Shown: positions 10,617 through 21,041 of the stretch, one piece after another
How positions within the stretch are numbered: position 1 is the first letter of the stretch
Layout: every line of letters begins with the position of its first letter
Assembly (NCBI GenBank): GCA_902806575.1
Contig: CADCXD010000010.1
Span: forward strand, 2,418,001-2,482,000
Length of the DNA stretch: 64,000 bases
Reading direction: 5' to 3'
Source of the DNA: Jackrogersella multiformis
Lineage: Eukaryota > Ascomycota > Sordariomycetes > Xylariales > Hypoxylaceae
Position numbers and translations under genes: made by a program
Notes under the pieces: generated by a model
What the model saw: only the letters and a program-made list of their open reading frames with translations
Told to the model about the DNA's origin: nothing
Database searches by the model: none

Positions 10617-13082
10617 ATGGAGCCATTGATTTCACAAAACTTATGTGACAGGTGTCAGGTTCTCCAATTCAATGACTCTACGCTCAGTGCTGGTATTCGG
10701 GACGAACCAGGGAGATTCTACTTCCAACTCGAAGACTCCAACAACATCCACCCGTACCTTACATACAATCTAAAAGACAAACTACCAGGGTTACCTGTGC
10801 TATCTGAGTCCATCCGAAATGGCTGCGATTTCTGTGAAATCCTCAGATTATCTGTCCTCAAGCATTGCTCAAATTATCATGAGCAAGATATTCAAGTTCG
10901 GCTTCAGCTTATATTCTCGCCCGAAGGCAGATTCATGTCTGTGTTGGCACGTGTTGGTCTTCAGCGGGAAGGAGTAGACCAAGATGGTATATCTGAATTC
11001 TCTATTATGCTTCAAACATATTGCCCATTTGCTATATTGCTGGATATTGGTATATAGGTACTGACCAATCTGTTCAGAGATTCTGCTTATGTTTGGTGTT
11101 GACGGCAAACCTAGTGGTACGTATATAAACCAACTTAACCAGAAGCAGTAACTATATCCAAGCTTGATCTTATGTAGTCTATAGATCCTTGTGCTCAATG
11201 GCTCAGACTCCAATCGTCCCCCGAAGGCGACATATTTTGCGACGAGAACGCCAACAAGGTTTGCGAGATTCTCCGAGACATTGAGCCTCAAGAGAGCCTA
11301 GACACACCGTTCTATCCTACACGGCTCATACAAGTCGGCGCTAGGGAGCATGATATCTGCCGACTCGTTGTAATGGATTCTGGCATTTTTAAGGGCAAAG
11401 GGGCTAAGTATGCTGCTCTAAGTTACTGCTGGGGCCCACCCGAAGACGCAAAAACGCAGTTTAAAACTGAACGTGCAACTCTTCAAGACCGGATTTCTGG
11501 CTTTCAACCGGAAAGGACTTCCCAGATCATGCAAGACGCTATTGAAGTATGCCGAGGCTTAGGTATACCTTATCTTTGGGTTGATGCCGTTTGTATCATC
11601 CAAGACGACAAGGCCGACTGGGAGAAGGAATCTGCGGAAATGACCAACGTCTACCAAAGCGCCCATATCACGATCTGCACACCAACTTCTACTTCGTGCC
11701 GCGAAGGATTCTTGGGAACACGCACCTCCGCCACAATTGGGTTTCGCTCGAGAGTCAACGATCGTGTCGCTGGCTCTTATAACATCAGACCGTGCGGGGT
11801 GGTCAGCGACGCGCAAATCGCCGAGGGCGATTACGAAAGAATCGACAACAGCGACACCAGTCCTCAGAACAATTGGTGGAAGCGCGGGTGGACTTTCCAA
11901 GAGCTAGCTCTTTCGAGACGTGTTCTCCTATTTGGAATAAAACTGCATCTTGTCTTCGAGGACAAGTTCTGGTCCGAAGGCGATGAGAAATTGACGGAAT
12001 CAATAGGCGATGGAGCGGCAGCAGATGGAATGGGAGGTACATTTGCAGTTATATCCGTTGCCGAGGCGCTCGAGTCGAGGGACGATGAGACCATGTGGAT
12101 GTCGATGGTTGAGCAGTATACCGCGCGCCAGCTCACCTTCCAGTCCGATATGCTTCCGGCAATGGGCGGGCTTGCAAAAATCGCCGTGATAGGCAAAGGC
12201 CGCTCATATCTGGCCGGTATCCGCAAAGACTCGCTTCATCGCGACCTATTCTGGACCCCTGCAGTACAGTCAAATGTCGAAGGCAAAATGGACACAAAAA
12301 TTTCGTTCGATTCATTACTAAAGTCGCTAAACTCACCAAAGCTATACATCGCGCCCTCTTGGAGTTGGGCCCGATGGAAAGGTAAGGTCCGCTTTGATGA
12401 ATCCCCCGCACCCTATGGGGACCATGTGCCTGTGATGGGAGGCCGGGGCGACCTTGAAAAGGCTTACGAGATAGCTGAAGCGTGGACATCAACATCAAAG
12501 CTCAACCCCTTTGGTCAGGTCACAGAAGGAAGTCTGAGGCTTGTCGGAACGGTGATTCCTGTTCTGCCACAACTCAAACGACAGGAAGGGTTTGAGAATC
12601 ACTGGGAGATGCATAATGAGAGCGGAAAATATGTTGCTAATCTCACCTTTGACTGGGACGAACCGCAGAACCGAGTACCGTACAAGCAGCTATCCTTGAT
12701 GCTAATAGGGTCCTACTGGAACTGGCAAGCGTATAAGACTGCAAGGCTATACGATGGCTTGAGCTCTGATGATAATAATGGAGACGATATTGTTAGTGAT
12801 GATATTGATATGGATGACGATGAAGATTTAGACATAGAGCTAAGCGAGGACGACGACGAGGGAATGGAAGACTTCAGTAGCCAAAGCGAAGATATCGATT
12901 TCGAAGACGCCCAAGAGAGAGACGAGGATGCTGATAAATTTGCATACGGAATCATCATACACCCAGCTGAAGTCGAAGGGAAGTTCTTCAGGGTCGGGAT
13001 ATTTAGCTCCTGGCCAAAAGAAGGAGGGGGGTTGAGGAAGTATTTCGAAGGCCGGGAAACTTCTGCAGTGGAAATTATATAA
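10617..13082 (+). CDS. HET-domain (heterokaryon incompatibility) protein
   Basis: Three exons (10617-10986, 11078-11116, 11185-13082) join in phase to 768 residues; the 39-bp middle exon is predicted from phase and splice consensus and is the least certain part. The HET domain starts near residue 211 with YAALSYCWG, continues with IMQDAIEVCRGLGIPYLWVD and CIIQDD, and ends near RGWTFQELALSRRVLLFG. Near the N-terminus is a Cys-containing segment (CDRCQVL, CDFCEIL) common in this family. Close to the C-terminus is a highly acidic stretch of about 60 residues (DDIDMDDDEDLDIELSEDDD). HET domains are effector parts of fungal non-self recognition and regulated cell death, and are TIR-like in fold. 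There is no NACHT or WD40 module, so this is a stand-alone HET protein. Confidence 0.92.
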
Positions 13083-13862
13083 ACTGGGAAACCTAGAGCA
13101 TCGAATGGAGAATACTCATACAGAATTTTATAGTTCGCGATCTTTGAAACTGTCAGCGAACTGCGTTAATTTGGTGGAGTGGTCAATGAGAATAGGAGAC
13201 TTTACCCTTGACCCCCTGAATAGAGGTGCGCTAGTATTTATAGTAAGTATCGCCCGATACTGAGAAGTCTTTAACAGCCCTATACAGGGAGTTATACCTG
13301 TCAAATATGAGATATATATCATAATATTTCGGTGCAGTGGCTGCGCGACAATTAATAATCAGATAAGCGCTATGCGCTAACCTCCAATTCAAGTGTGTGC
13401 CACGCGCTAAAAGACTTTACCCATCAATAACTGGGTTCGAATCAAGCTTAAGGCACATTAGGGACCAACCTTAGAGCGTAAGCTAAGGCCCGCCTAAGAA
13501 ACCTAGGGGTGTGTGTTAAATATGACTTCTATATCATGATAAAATTACTTTTTGTAATGCAGTTGAATTTTTCTTGACGCAGTGGCTGCGTTGACAATAG
13601 ATTAGGTACCTAGGTACCTACCTAGGTAGGCACTAAGTTCCTTAGAAAACTAAGGTCATCAATCGACAATAATTTCAAGGTAAAACACCAAGGCATCGAC
13701 ATAATGCGTTTATATGTGGGTCTGAATAACATCACAATATTTATAATCCACCCAAACAGTTAAAAAGTGCCATTTATACCTAGGTACATATCCTACCATT
13801 CCAATCTGATGAAAATAACTCTAAGTGAAAGTCCAACTGATTCATTAAATGCGTGGATGACC
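13083..13862. other. Convergent intergenic region, HET / kinase, repeat-bearing
   Basis: No gene. The stretch contains the direct repeat GCAGTGGCTGCG (13334 and 13579), a tRNA B-box-like word GGTTCGAATCA near 13433, and a TAGGTACC / CCTAGGTAGG block at 13601-13630. It could hold remnants of a small Pol III-derived element. Confidence 0.45.
13334..13590. repeat. Direct repeat pair flanking a tRNA-like B-box (possible SINE remnant)
   Basis: GCAGTGGCTGCG occurs at 13334-13345 and again at 13579-13590. Both copies are followed after two bases by GACAAT. Between them lies GGTTCGAATCA (near 13433), one mismatch from the Pol III B-box consensus. A short interspersed element or a nested pair is possible, but no clear A-box, poly(A) tail or target-site duplication was found. 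Confidence 0.35.
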
Positions 13863-16800
13863 TTAGCAATGCCCTGCTACCAACTTAAACAGCGGTCCTA
13901 ATACTAACCTCTCAAAAGTCTCATCCACCTTCTCCTTCTCTGGCGCCGCGCCAAACTGGCTCAACTGACCAGACAAGCACGCATCCACAGTTTTCGCGTA
14001 CGTCCGGCCTGCCGTCGAAGCCAGGAGAGGAATCCACTTGCGGCGCAGTGTCTCGCGCATCTTGCTCCGCTCCATCGTGCGAACTGGTACCATGCACCAT
14101 AGCGGGTTCCACAGCCCGATCTCGAGCAGCACCAACCCGAGCCCGTAGTAGTCGTACTCTGCCAGATACCCCGACGCGGAGGCACGATCCGCAGCATCGG
14201 CTCCCGCGTAGTCCGGGTGGCGATACGCGAAGAGCGCCTCGTCGGCGCTGTGCATCTTATTAGAGTAGTCCGCGTGCCCAGGCCGGCTGTGCGAGAAGCC
14301 AATCAGAGATGGCAGTTCGATGTTCACCTTACGGAGGCAGTCTTTTTCCCCACCTCTATCCCCGAGAGTGTCATTATCGCCAATGTCATCTTCGTCACTA
14401 GGACTATAAGGGATAGTCTTCTCCCCAAAAAACAAGACATTGTACGAAGAGATATTCTTGTGTAGCCAATCCATCTTGTGAAATTCAAAAATTGCTGCCG
14501 CTAAATCGTGTGCGAGCCGGAGGCGGTCGTCCAGGCTAACGAAGACATTTTTCTGAAATTCTATGGGGTCTGGGTACTCTCTAAATAGCTCGGCAAGGTC
14601 GAAGACCCTTGGACGCTTCCCGGTCATCGATCGGCATGTCTCAGGATACCGATACACAAGGTTGATGGTTCGCCGGTGGGTATTGTGATAGATTCCTGCG
14701 CAACTAAGAGCCCGAAACCTAGCTGCAAGTTCTGGGGGCAGGCCGAGAACTTGCTCCAGGCTTTGGAAAAGTGTCTTGCTCATGGATGCGTCGTTGAAGT
14801 CGGGTCCTATCTCCATTTCTTCGATGACGGCGGGCTCTTCAGAGCCATTCTCGGTGAGAGTTCCGAGCCAGAACGTGTGTACTTCGCCCATGTCGTCAGG
14901 TTCGTCTTCCTGTTCTTCCATAACATCTTCGACTTCCTCTTCCTCGGCGGCTGGGGTCGTATATCGCGTCACTGTTCCCGGATCAAGTTTTGGTACAGTA
15001 CTCTCTGAACTTTTCATGAGTGAATTCACGTTTTCAGCTGATAGAAGTAGCATGACGTTTTCGTGCGTTTTAGTGTCTGCTGTCTCTAGTTTCATGCTGC
15101 TCGTCTTGTCTGATGCTTTCGATCGTTTAATTTCATTGGCGATCTTCCGAGCCCGGGGCATGACTTTCAGCTCCGCTACAGTCCGAATACTATGCTGGCT
15201 GCGCTCGTCTAAACAAGCCAGTAGTTGGCCGTTGAAACGCCTCAACCGGGCAAAGAGCGGCGAGTCATGACGGAACGCTTCAGCAAGAAGTCGGAACTCG
15301 TCTCGGATAGCGTAGACTGTATTTTGAACTTGCGAAAACATCTCGTCGGTATGTAGGAAATGGGATCCTAGCCCCTTAGATTCTTTAGTGATACGCTGAA
15401 GCCACTCTAAGAACACTTGCCTCTCAACGGCGTATTCAATGGGCTCGGATTGCTGATTTCCCTCAGGCATCCTGTTGAGGTGATCAGTTATTGGCTCCGC
15501 TATCTTCATAAGCGTGATACAGCGTAGACGGAGGAGGACCCCTCGAATATCTGGTCGATTTTTCGGATCAATAGACAGCATGTCTCTAATAAGAGCTACC
15601 AGCTCTTCCTCTGAAGCTGTACGCCCCTTTCCCTCATTGGAGAGCCAGGCCTCTACCCCTGGGTTAGGGTCTCCGCGAATGTGAAATGACTTGAGAAAGA
15701 ATCTCGGTTTGCCTGGTTGGGGCGCAGAAATAAACTTGCGCTTCTCCCTGAAATTATCAACTTCTTCAGGTCCGCCTTTCATATAGGCAAAAAGCACAGC
15801 GATGATAGCTCCGAAAGACCATATGTCGCTAGATGGGCCGATCTCTCGCCTGACGGGGTTTGGAGCTGTGTAGTCTACCCTTTCAGGAGCATCAAAGTAC
15901 AAGTCGCGGTCCTCAGCTACCTGCTGAAGGTCAACCATCGTCTCGACTAGCCTAGTTAGACCGAAGTCGGCAAGTATGAACTTTTCCCCATGGACTAAGA
16001 TGTTTCTCGGCTTCAAATCATGGTGACAGCCCAGCAACTCCACTTTTAGGTCATCGTTGCTGTAGTAATGAAGCTGCTCAAGGGCAGACGCAAGCCCGCA
16101 GATCGCTAGGTAAATGGCCTCGTCGTCGCGAAATTGGCAAGGTCGATCCTTCTTTCGGAGTAGGTCATGGAGGTCACCACCAGTCGCCTCAGGAAATAAG
16201 AAGTTGTGTGTTAGGTGTTGCGTGTATGACCCGCTAAGCTCTAAGATGCTGGAGTGTCGGACGGCATTGAGCAGACGGAGACATCGAAGTTCATTCTGGT
16301 ATGCATCACCACCCTTTGTCTTCAACATCTTTCGAACTAGTGTCATCCCCTAACAATATATACCTAGTTAGCCTCATACTTCGCTAATCAACATTTGGCT
16401 ACGGAGTGTATTACATGATCATCACTTAAGTCATATTTTGTAGGTGGTAGCTTCTCTTTGAACACGAATCCAAAATGGCCTCCAGGTGTTTTCTTCTTTC
16501 TGGTTTTGGGATCTTGTTGTAGCTTCAAAAATGGGAGGCGAATGTCATCTTCAAAGGTTCGATGGGGAATCCCCTGTGGGAAGGTTGGCGTGACGAATAA
16601 AAATTGCGTCTCGAGGAATAAATTTCTTGTAGGCAATACGTCTACAATTCCTTCTAAATCCTGTGCCTTCATTGGCAGCCGGCTATCTGGACTTCCCTTT
16701 TCGAAACCGAGGTCTGAACGTTTAAAGTTGTAAATGAGGTCTGGTTCCCCGATGAGGATTAAGATGGCAAAGGTCCGCAAGCCGCTCTCACGCACCCCCT

Positions 16801-16987
16801 CGGCGATTGACCGATGTTCGTATGCCTCAATATTACCCTCATGGAGAATCTGGAGAATCGTCTCCAGGGTTAATAAATCGAGCAACCACTCATATGGTAC
16901 GAACTCGAGATCATCAATATTACTTTTCCGTCTGTCATTGATTTGCTTCGCCAGAAGCTGCACTTGTTCGAGCGGCATTATATTCAT
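13863..16987 (-). CDS. Tandem kinase-pseudokinase protein
   Basis: Two exons (16403-16987 and 13863-16349) join in phase 0 across a 53-bp intron with a GCTAAC branch site, giving 1023 residues from the Met at 16987. Residues 1-195 form a helical/linker region ending in a glycine-loop-like GGHFGFVFKE. Kinase domain 1 follows: probable beta-3 Lys in LVRKMLKTKGG, catalytic loop HHDLKPRNILV (about 304-314), DFG in LADFGLT (about 321-327) and SSDIWSFGAIIAVLF. A linker with an acidic run (EEEEVEDVMEEQEDEPDD) leads to a second kinase-like fold. There the catalytic loop reads LHKNISSYNVLFF near residue 820, with the HRD Asp replaced, so this half is probably a pseudokinase. Two small exons at 17310-17569 may be the true 5' end. 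A role in signalling near the HET gene is inference. Confidence 0.85.
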
Positions 16988-17309
16988 TCTAGGATCGGAA
17001 ACCACTCGAATTTTATATTAGTTCTTATCAACGACTAGTTGACTTCTACAATGAATACTAGACTAACTGGAGCAAGACGTCCTAGCTTATCGGCCAACTG
17101 TTAGTTTTAGTTAGGAAAGCAAGTTGGGGGCTGGGTTAGGAGCTCACCCCGAAGGCATAGTTTTGAGAAATTCGAACCCATTCTATGTTCGTAATCGACC
17201 TCTTCAGTCTACTCCGTAAGGATCTGAAAAACACTTATTTTCTCCTCCTTTGCCTATATTAGGGATGCTTCACAACGTAAATGAGGGCCTGTATTCGCGG
17301 GCTACATAC

Positions 17310-17569
17310 CTCGGTAAGCATTCGAGGCACGTAAATGATAGTGATATCGTCTTCCTTAGGCTACAAGCATGTCAATTGCAAGTTTATCGACTACAAATAG
17401 TTGCGTTTTATGCTATAGAGAAATAGCTGCGAAAGGGGGGAAGTTTTTGATAGCGGCATACCTCAATGATAGTGTCGATTCCGGGAAAGAGTTCAGCAAG
17501 CTTGTCGCTGAGTTTATCGATGTCAATATACTGGGATTCGATCACTTGCTTAACAAGAGAAGGATCCAT
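17310..17569 (-). CDS. Two short coding exons, likely 5' end of the kinase gene
   Basis: On the minus strand, ATG at 17569 opens a 36-codon exon (17462-17569) ending ..DTIIE at a GTATGC donor. A TTGTAG acceptor then opens a 17-codon exon (17310-17360) reading PKEDDITIIYVPRMLTE up to a GTATGT donor. Both lengths are multiples of three and the frames join. The product looks like the small N-terminal helical segment that precedes the conserved region of this fungal kinase family. The onward junction to the exon ending at 16987 is not resolved: about 300 bp intervene, and I found no phase-matched canonical acceptor, so an insertion or a missed exon is possible. It may instead be a separate small gene. 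Confidence 0.5.
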
Positions 17570-18220
17570 GGGGAGGATTGATTTTCAATAGGGGCAGTGT
17601 AGAGACTATATGAGAGATATTCCTAAGTTGAGTAAATCGATGTATAAGATATTGGGTTTCTCACAGAAGAGACTGAGTACAGTTAAATTCTTCAACTCTT
17701 GAATAAATATTGCCATTCCAAGCCAGCGCGAATGGTTTATGTCGGTCACCCATTTGTAGAAATAGGATGTGTTAGGTCCTTCTACTGAACAGCCTGAACC
17801 TTTGGTTGGATGGTTGGCGATAATCTGCAGGGGTATCTTCAGCTGTCCACTTGCCGTCGATACTTGCCTAATCTGCAAAGGTAGGTTACTACCATGACAC
17901 GTCATCTGCATATATCACCAAGCCAGGACGTTTATTGATTCATGTTCGCCAAAGCTATTAAGGTAAGCACTATCTAACCGGCAAGGGTCCATCCCCCCCT
18001 ATGTTTGGTTGTGTTTACACGCGAGGCTCCGGCTGAAGAGGAAGCTTCTAACTTTACCACTATATAAGATAAAAACTAATAAGATAGGATATTATCGCAA
18101 CGTATCAAGAAACCAGGCATTACAATTTATTGCTAACCACTTACCTAGGTACCTAGGTAGGTTGACAGGCATTTATCAATTACCTAGTCTACTCGTACGC
18201 CTCATCCTTAGCACGTCTAA
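17570..18220. other. Divergent intergenic region, kinase / CorA-like gene
   Basis: No secure gene. A minus-strand ORF at 17606-17911 (101 codons; contains YFYKWVTDINHSRWLGMAIF) has a protein-like composition but no start context or neighbours to support it, and could be a decayed exon. An 18-bp perfect palindrome TACCTAGGTACCTAGGTA is at 18142-18159, only 60 bp upstream of the next start codon. Confidence 0.45.
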
Positions 18221-20263
18221 ATGTCCCCACCAATAAGACCAGAGAATTTTCAGCGCCCAACGCTCGCAGAAGCTCTCTGGGGTTGTGATTCAAGATTACT
18301 CCAGTTAGAACTGTTGCATAAGACGCCCAACCTATTTTCAAATGAGGCCGACAATGTAGAATGTTGGAAATCACCAGCGCCTAGATCCACTTCTGGGGCC
18401 GTTTATGGTGAGTACCCCTGACCACATCCCCCCTTTTCAAGCACTAAAGAGGCGAAATGTAAGAACTCAGGCAACGTAAGCTCGATGAACAAGATTTGAG
18501 GTTACCATGGGATCTTAGCCAGCAGGTAAGTCACCACGGATGTTATTCAAAACCATCAAGAGCTTACATTTTACAAGACTTGCGATCTTTTCTAGTACGT
18601 ACACTTTCTTTGGCTTTCCGTAAAATTTCTAGACATTAGAAAGATGTCTAAACTTATAGCCTACCTACTTTTACCTAATTACACTTGATACTCACTTACT
18701 ATATTCCCTTAATTTACAGTATCGTTCAGCAAGCCCACTCTTGGGACCGTCTCCTCGTCACTAAAGAGACGTGGGCCAGCCTTACGGCGAAGCACAATGT
18801 CTTCCCCTATTTTACGAGTTCCGTTCTCACATTCGGCATTAGAACGGAAGATGATAATAACACTTGGAATAATTTTCATTCGAGGGTATCACCAGTTGGA
18901 AGTGGTGATGGTTAGTCCTTCCTACACAATTTAAGCTAATACTGAAAACTAATTCAATTGTGCATTAGTAGAAACATGCTACACTGTTCGATTCTTCGAA
19001 AAGAACCACAGGGAGGTCGCAACCAACGACCCATGGTCTTTGAGGCAAACTGGTATTTACCACCGAATGCATTCTCAGAGCCAAACGTCAGTGTGGATAC
19101 TAGTAAAGCCGTCGCATGATCTGAAGGCCAGACTACAGGAGAAACTCTCTGCACTCTGGTATAACGAACAATTACGCAATGTCCGTCATATATCGCTCCA
19201 CGTCGCCATACTCTTCGTCTCTCTTCATGGATGGCATGGTTATATAGCAACTCAGCGGTCTAAAATGGAAGTCCTTGTACGTCACTTAACTACCTACCTA
19301 CCTACCTAGATGGGTAAAGGAGAAACATAACCGTAGTTGGGCTAACAGGCTTGAACAATCTAGGAAGGGAAGTCATTTTTCTCGGACGCAGACTCCATCA
19401 ATCAGAACGACTACAGACTAAGTTTTGAAGACCTACAAAGCCTCCAGCGGCTCCGCCGGAAGCTATTAAGGGCTATATCGGTCCTAGATGCCACCATTCA
19501 CCTTGGTCGGAGAATTCGTAGCATAATCCCAAGCAAAACCGGAAATTTGAGAAAAGAAGTCAGGAATGCTATATTCGTGGAATTGGACGATTTCGATGCA
19601 GAAACCAAGTATCACAGGCGCTGTGTTATGGAACTAAGGCAACGCTCATCCGATGCAGCTAATTTGGTTAGTTAACGAAAGTTTTGAGACAATGCCTTCA
19701 TGATTTCAAGCAGCTAAGGAATCCTTCCAACAGTTATTAAACATCCTAGAGCACCGAAATGGCAAACTGAGCCTCCGAAGCGCCCTTGCAAATGAAGCGT
19801 CCCAGACGGCAAGCGCCAAGTCTCTGTGCATCATGAGCGGCATCGCCGTAAACAGTGACATGGAGCATGAACTGGAGAAGGGAACCTCGACCAATGTCCG
19901 GGCCTTGACTGTCGTAGCGACTTTGTATCTCCCAGCATCTCTGCTAGCTGTAGGTCATTACCAGAAATTCCTCTCGTCTAGTGCGAACTGGCGCCACGGC
20001 TAACCACGAAACGCAAAATCTAGGGAATATTCAGTTCAAACCTCGTAGATTCTGATACAGGGACTTTCGTTGTTTCTAGGGAGTTCTGGAAATTCATAGT
20101 TGTCCTGCTCCCTATGACAGTTGTGACCTTTGCTCTTGTTCTTGTTCTTCAGAACGTATGGGGAAAGAGATATGTTGACAAGAAGAGGGAGATGGAGAGG
20201 ACACAAGCAGAAAATGGACAATATTTTCCATCTCCTACAAGCCACGAGGCTCAAGCTATATAG
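18221..20263 (+). CDS. CorA-like two-TM membrane protein (fungal divergent family)
   Basis: At least seven exons. The well-supported ones are 18720-18910, 18969-19276, 19364-19666, 19719-19949 and 20024-20263; they join in phase with GT..AG introns. The N-terminal exons (18221-18407 and about 18464-18525) are likely, but their join to the exon at 18720 does not fit a canonical donor in phase. The N-terminal domain has QQAHSWDRLLVT and LRQTGIYHRM, typical of the fungal CorA-like transporter region. A helical stalk (SLQRLRRKLLRAISVLDATI) follows. TM1 is ALTVVATLYLPASLLAGIFS and TM2 is KFIVVLLPMTVVTFALVLVL. The GMN loop of true CorA Mg2+ channels is absent, so ion transport is not assured. Such proteins are common near fungal HET/NLR genes. 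A break in the N-terminal part remains possible. Confidence 0.78.
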
Positions 20264-21041
20264 AAATATGCACCTTATCCTTATTATAATTTTGCGGATC
20301 TTTCTTAGCTAGCATACCTGTAAATACTTACTTACCTAGGTAGGTAAGTAATTAACTTGGCATGAGTAATACGCTTATGTTGAAATGAGGCTTAATTATT
20401 AACTCAAATTTGGTTGGAGGTACCCTAGATATCTAGAAATCTAGATACCTAGGTAGGTAGGTACCTATTAAATGTATAGCCACTGTAGAGGGAACCATAC
20501 AAGGCAATCACGAAGGTATTCAAGGGTGAGTGATCTCTAAAAATACCTAATTGAGAGCCGTGGTCATAGCTAGTACCCGAGTACCTGATATCTAGTTGAA
20601 AAATATTATTTTCTAGCTGTTAAGCTACTTTAAGCAACAATAATTACTTGGGCTGCGATAAGCCAGTTGTCAACCTAACCTAGCTGCCTACACTAGACAG
20701 GCAGTGGCAGGCAGGCAGGTAGGGTAGCATTGGGTGTCAAATAACACGAGCATTAAGAGCTGAAAGCTGACAAGGCCCCTGTTTATATGAGATACTGGTA
20801 TCCAATAATGCGGAAGCATCAACTGATCCTTACACCGAAGAGATCCAGCACGTTGACCCCTTCGTATATCCATGTAGTCGGCGATCTCGGTTGACTTCGC
20901 AGAGCCTCAACCCCCTAGTTCAATACGCACCCCCCTCTTTGCCACAGGATATCTACTAGGTAATAAATATGTCTTTTCTTCTGCGTCCTGGCCTGGCTAT
21001 AGCAATGCACAACGTTTATTTGGAACATAAAACTCGTAATA
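20264..21041. other. Intergenic region with CCTAGGTA motifs
   Basis: No gene seen. CTTACCTAGGTAGGTAAG lies at about 20330-20347 and another CCTAGGTAGGTAGGTACC-type block at about 20446-20463. A CAGGCAGTGGCAGGCAGGCAGG repeat-like patch is at about 20697-20720. The right half is upstream sequence of the kinase-TPR gene. Confidence 0.5.

Noticed and set aside
13420..13450. tRNA gene at the GGTTCGAATCA word
   Set aside because: No cloverleaf could be formed by eye and no proper A-box or acceptor stem is present.
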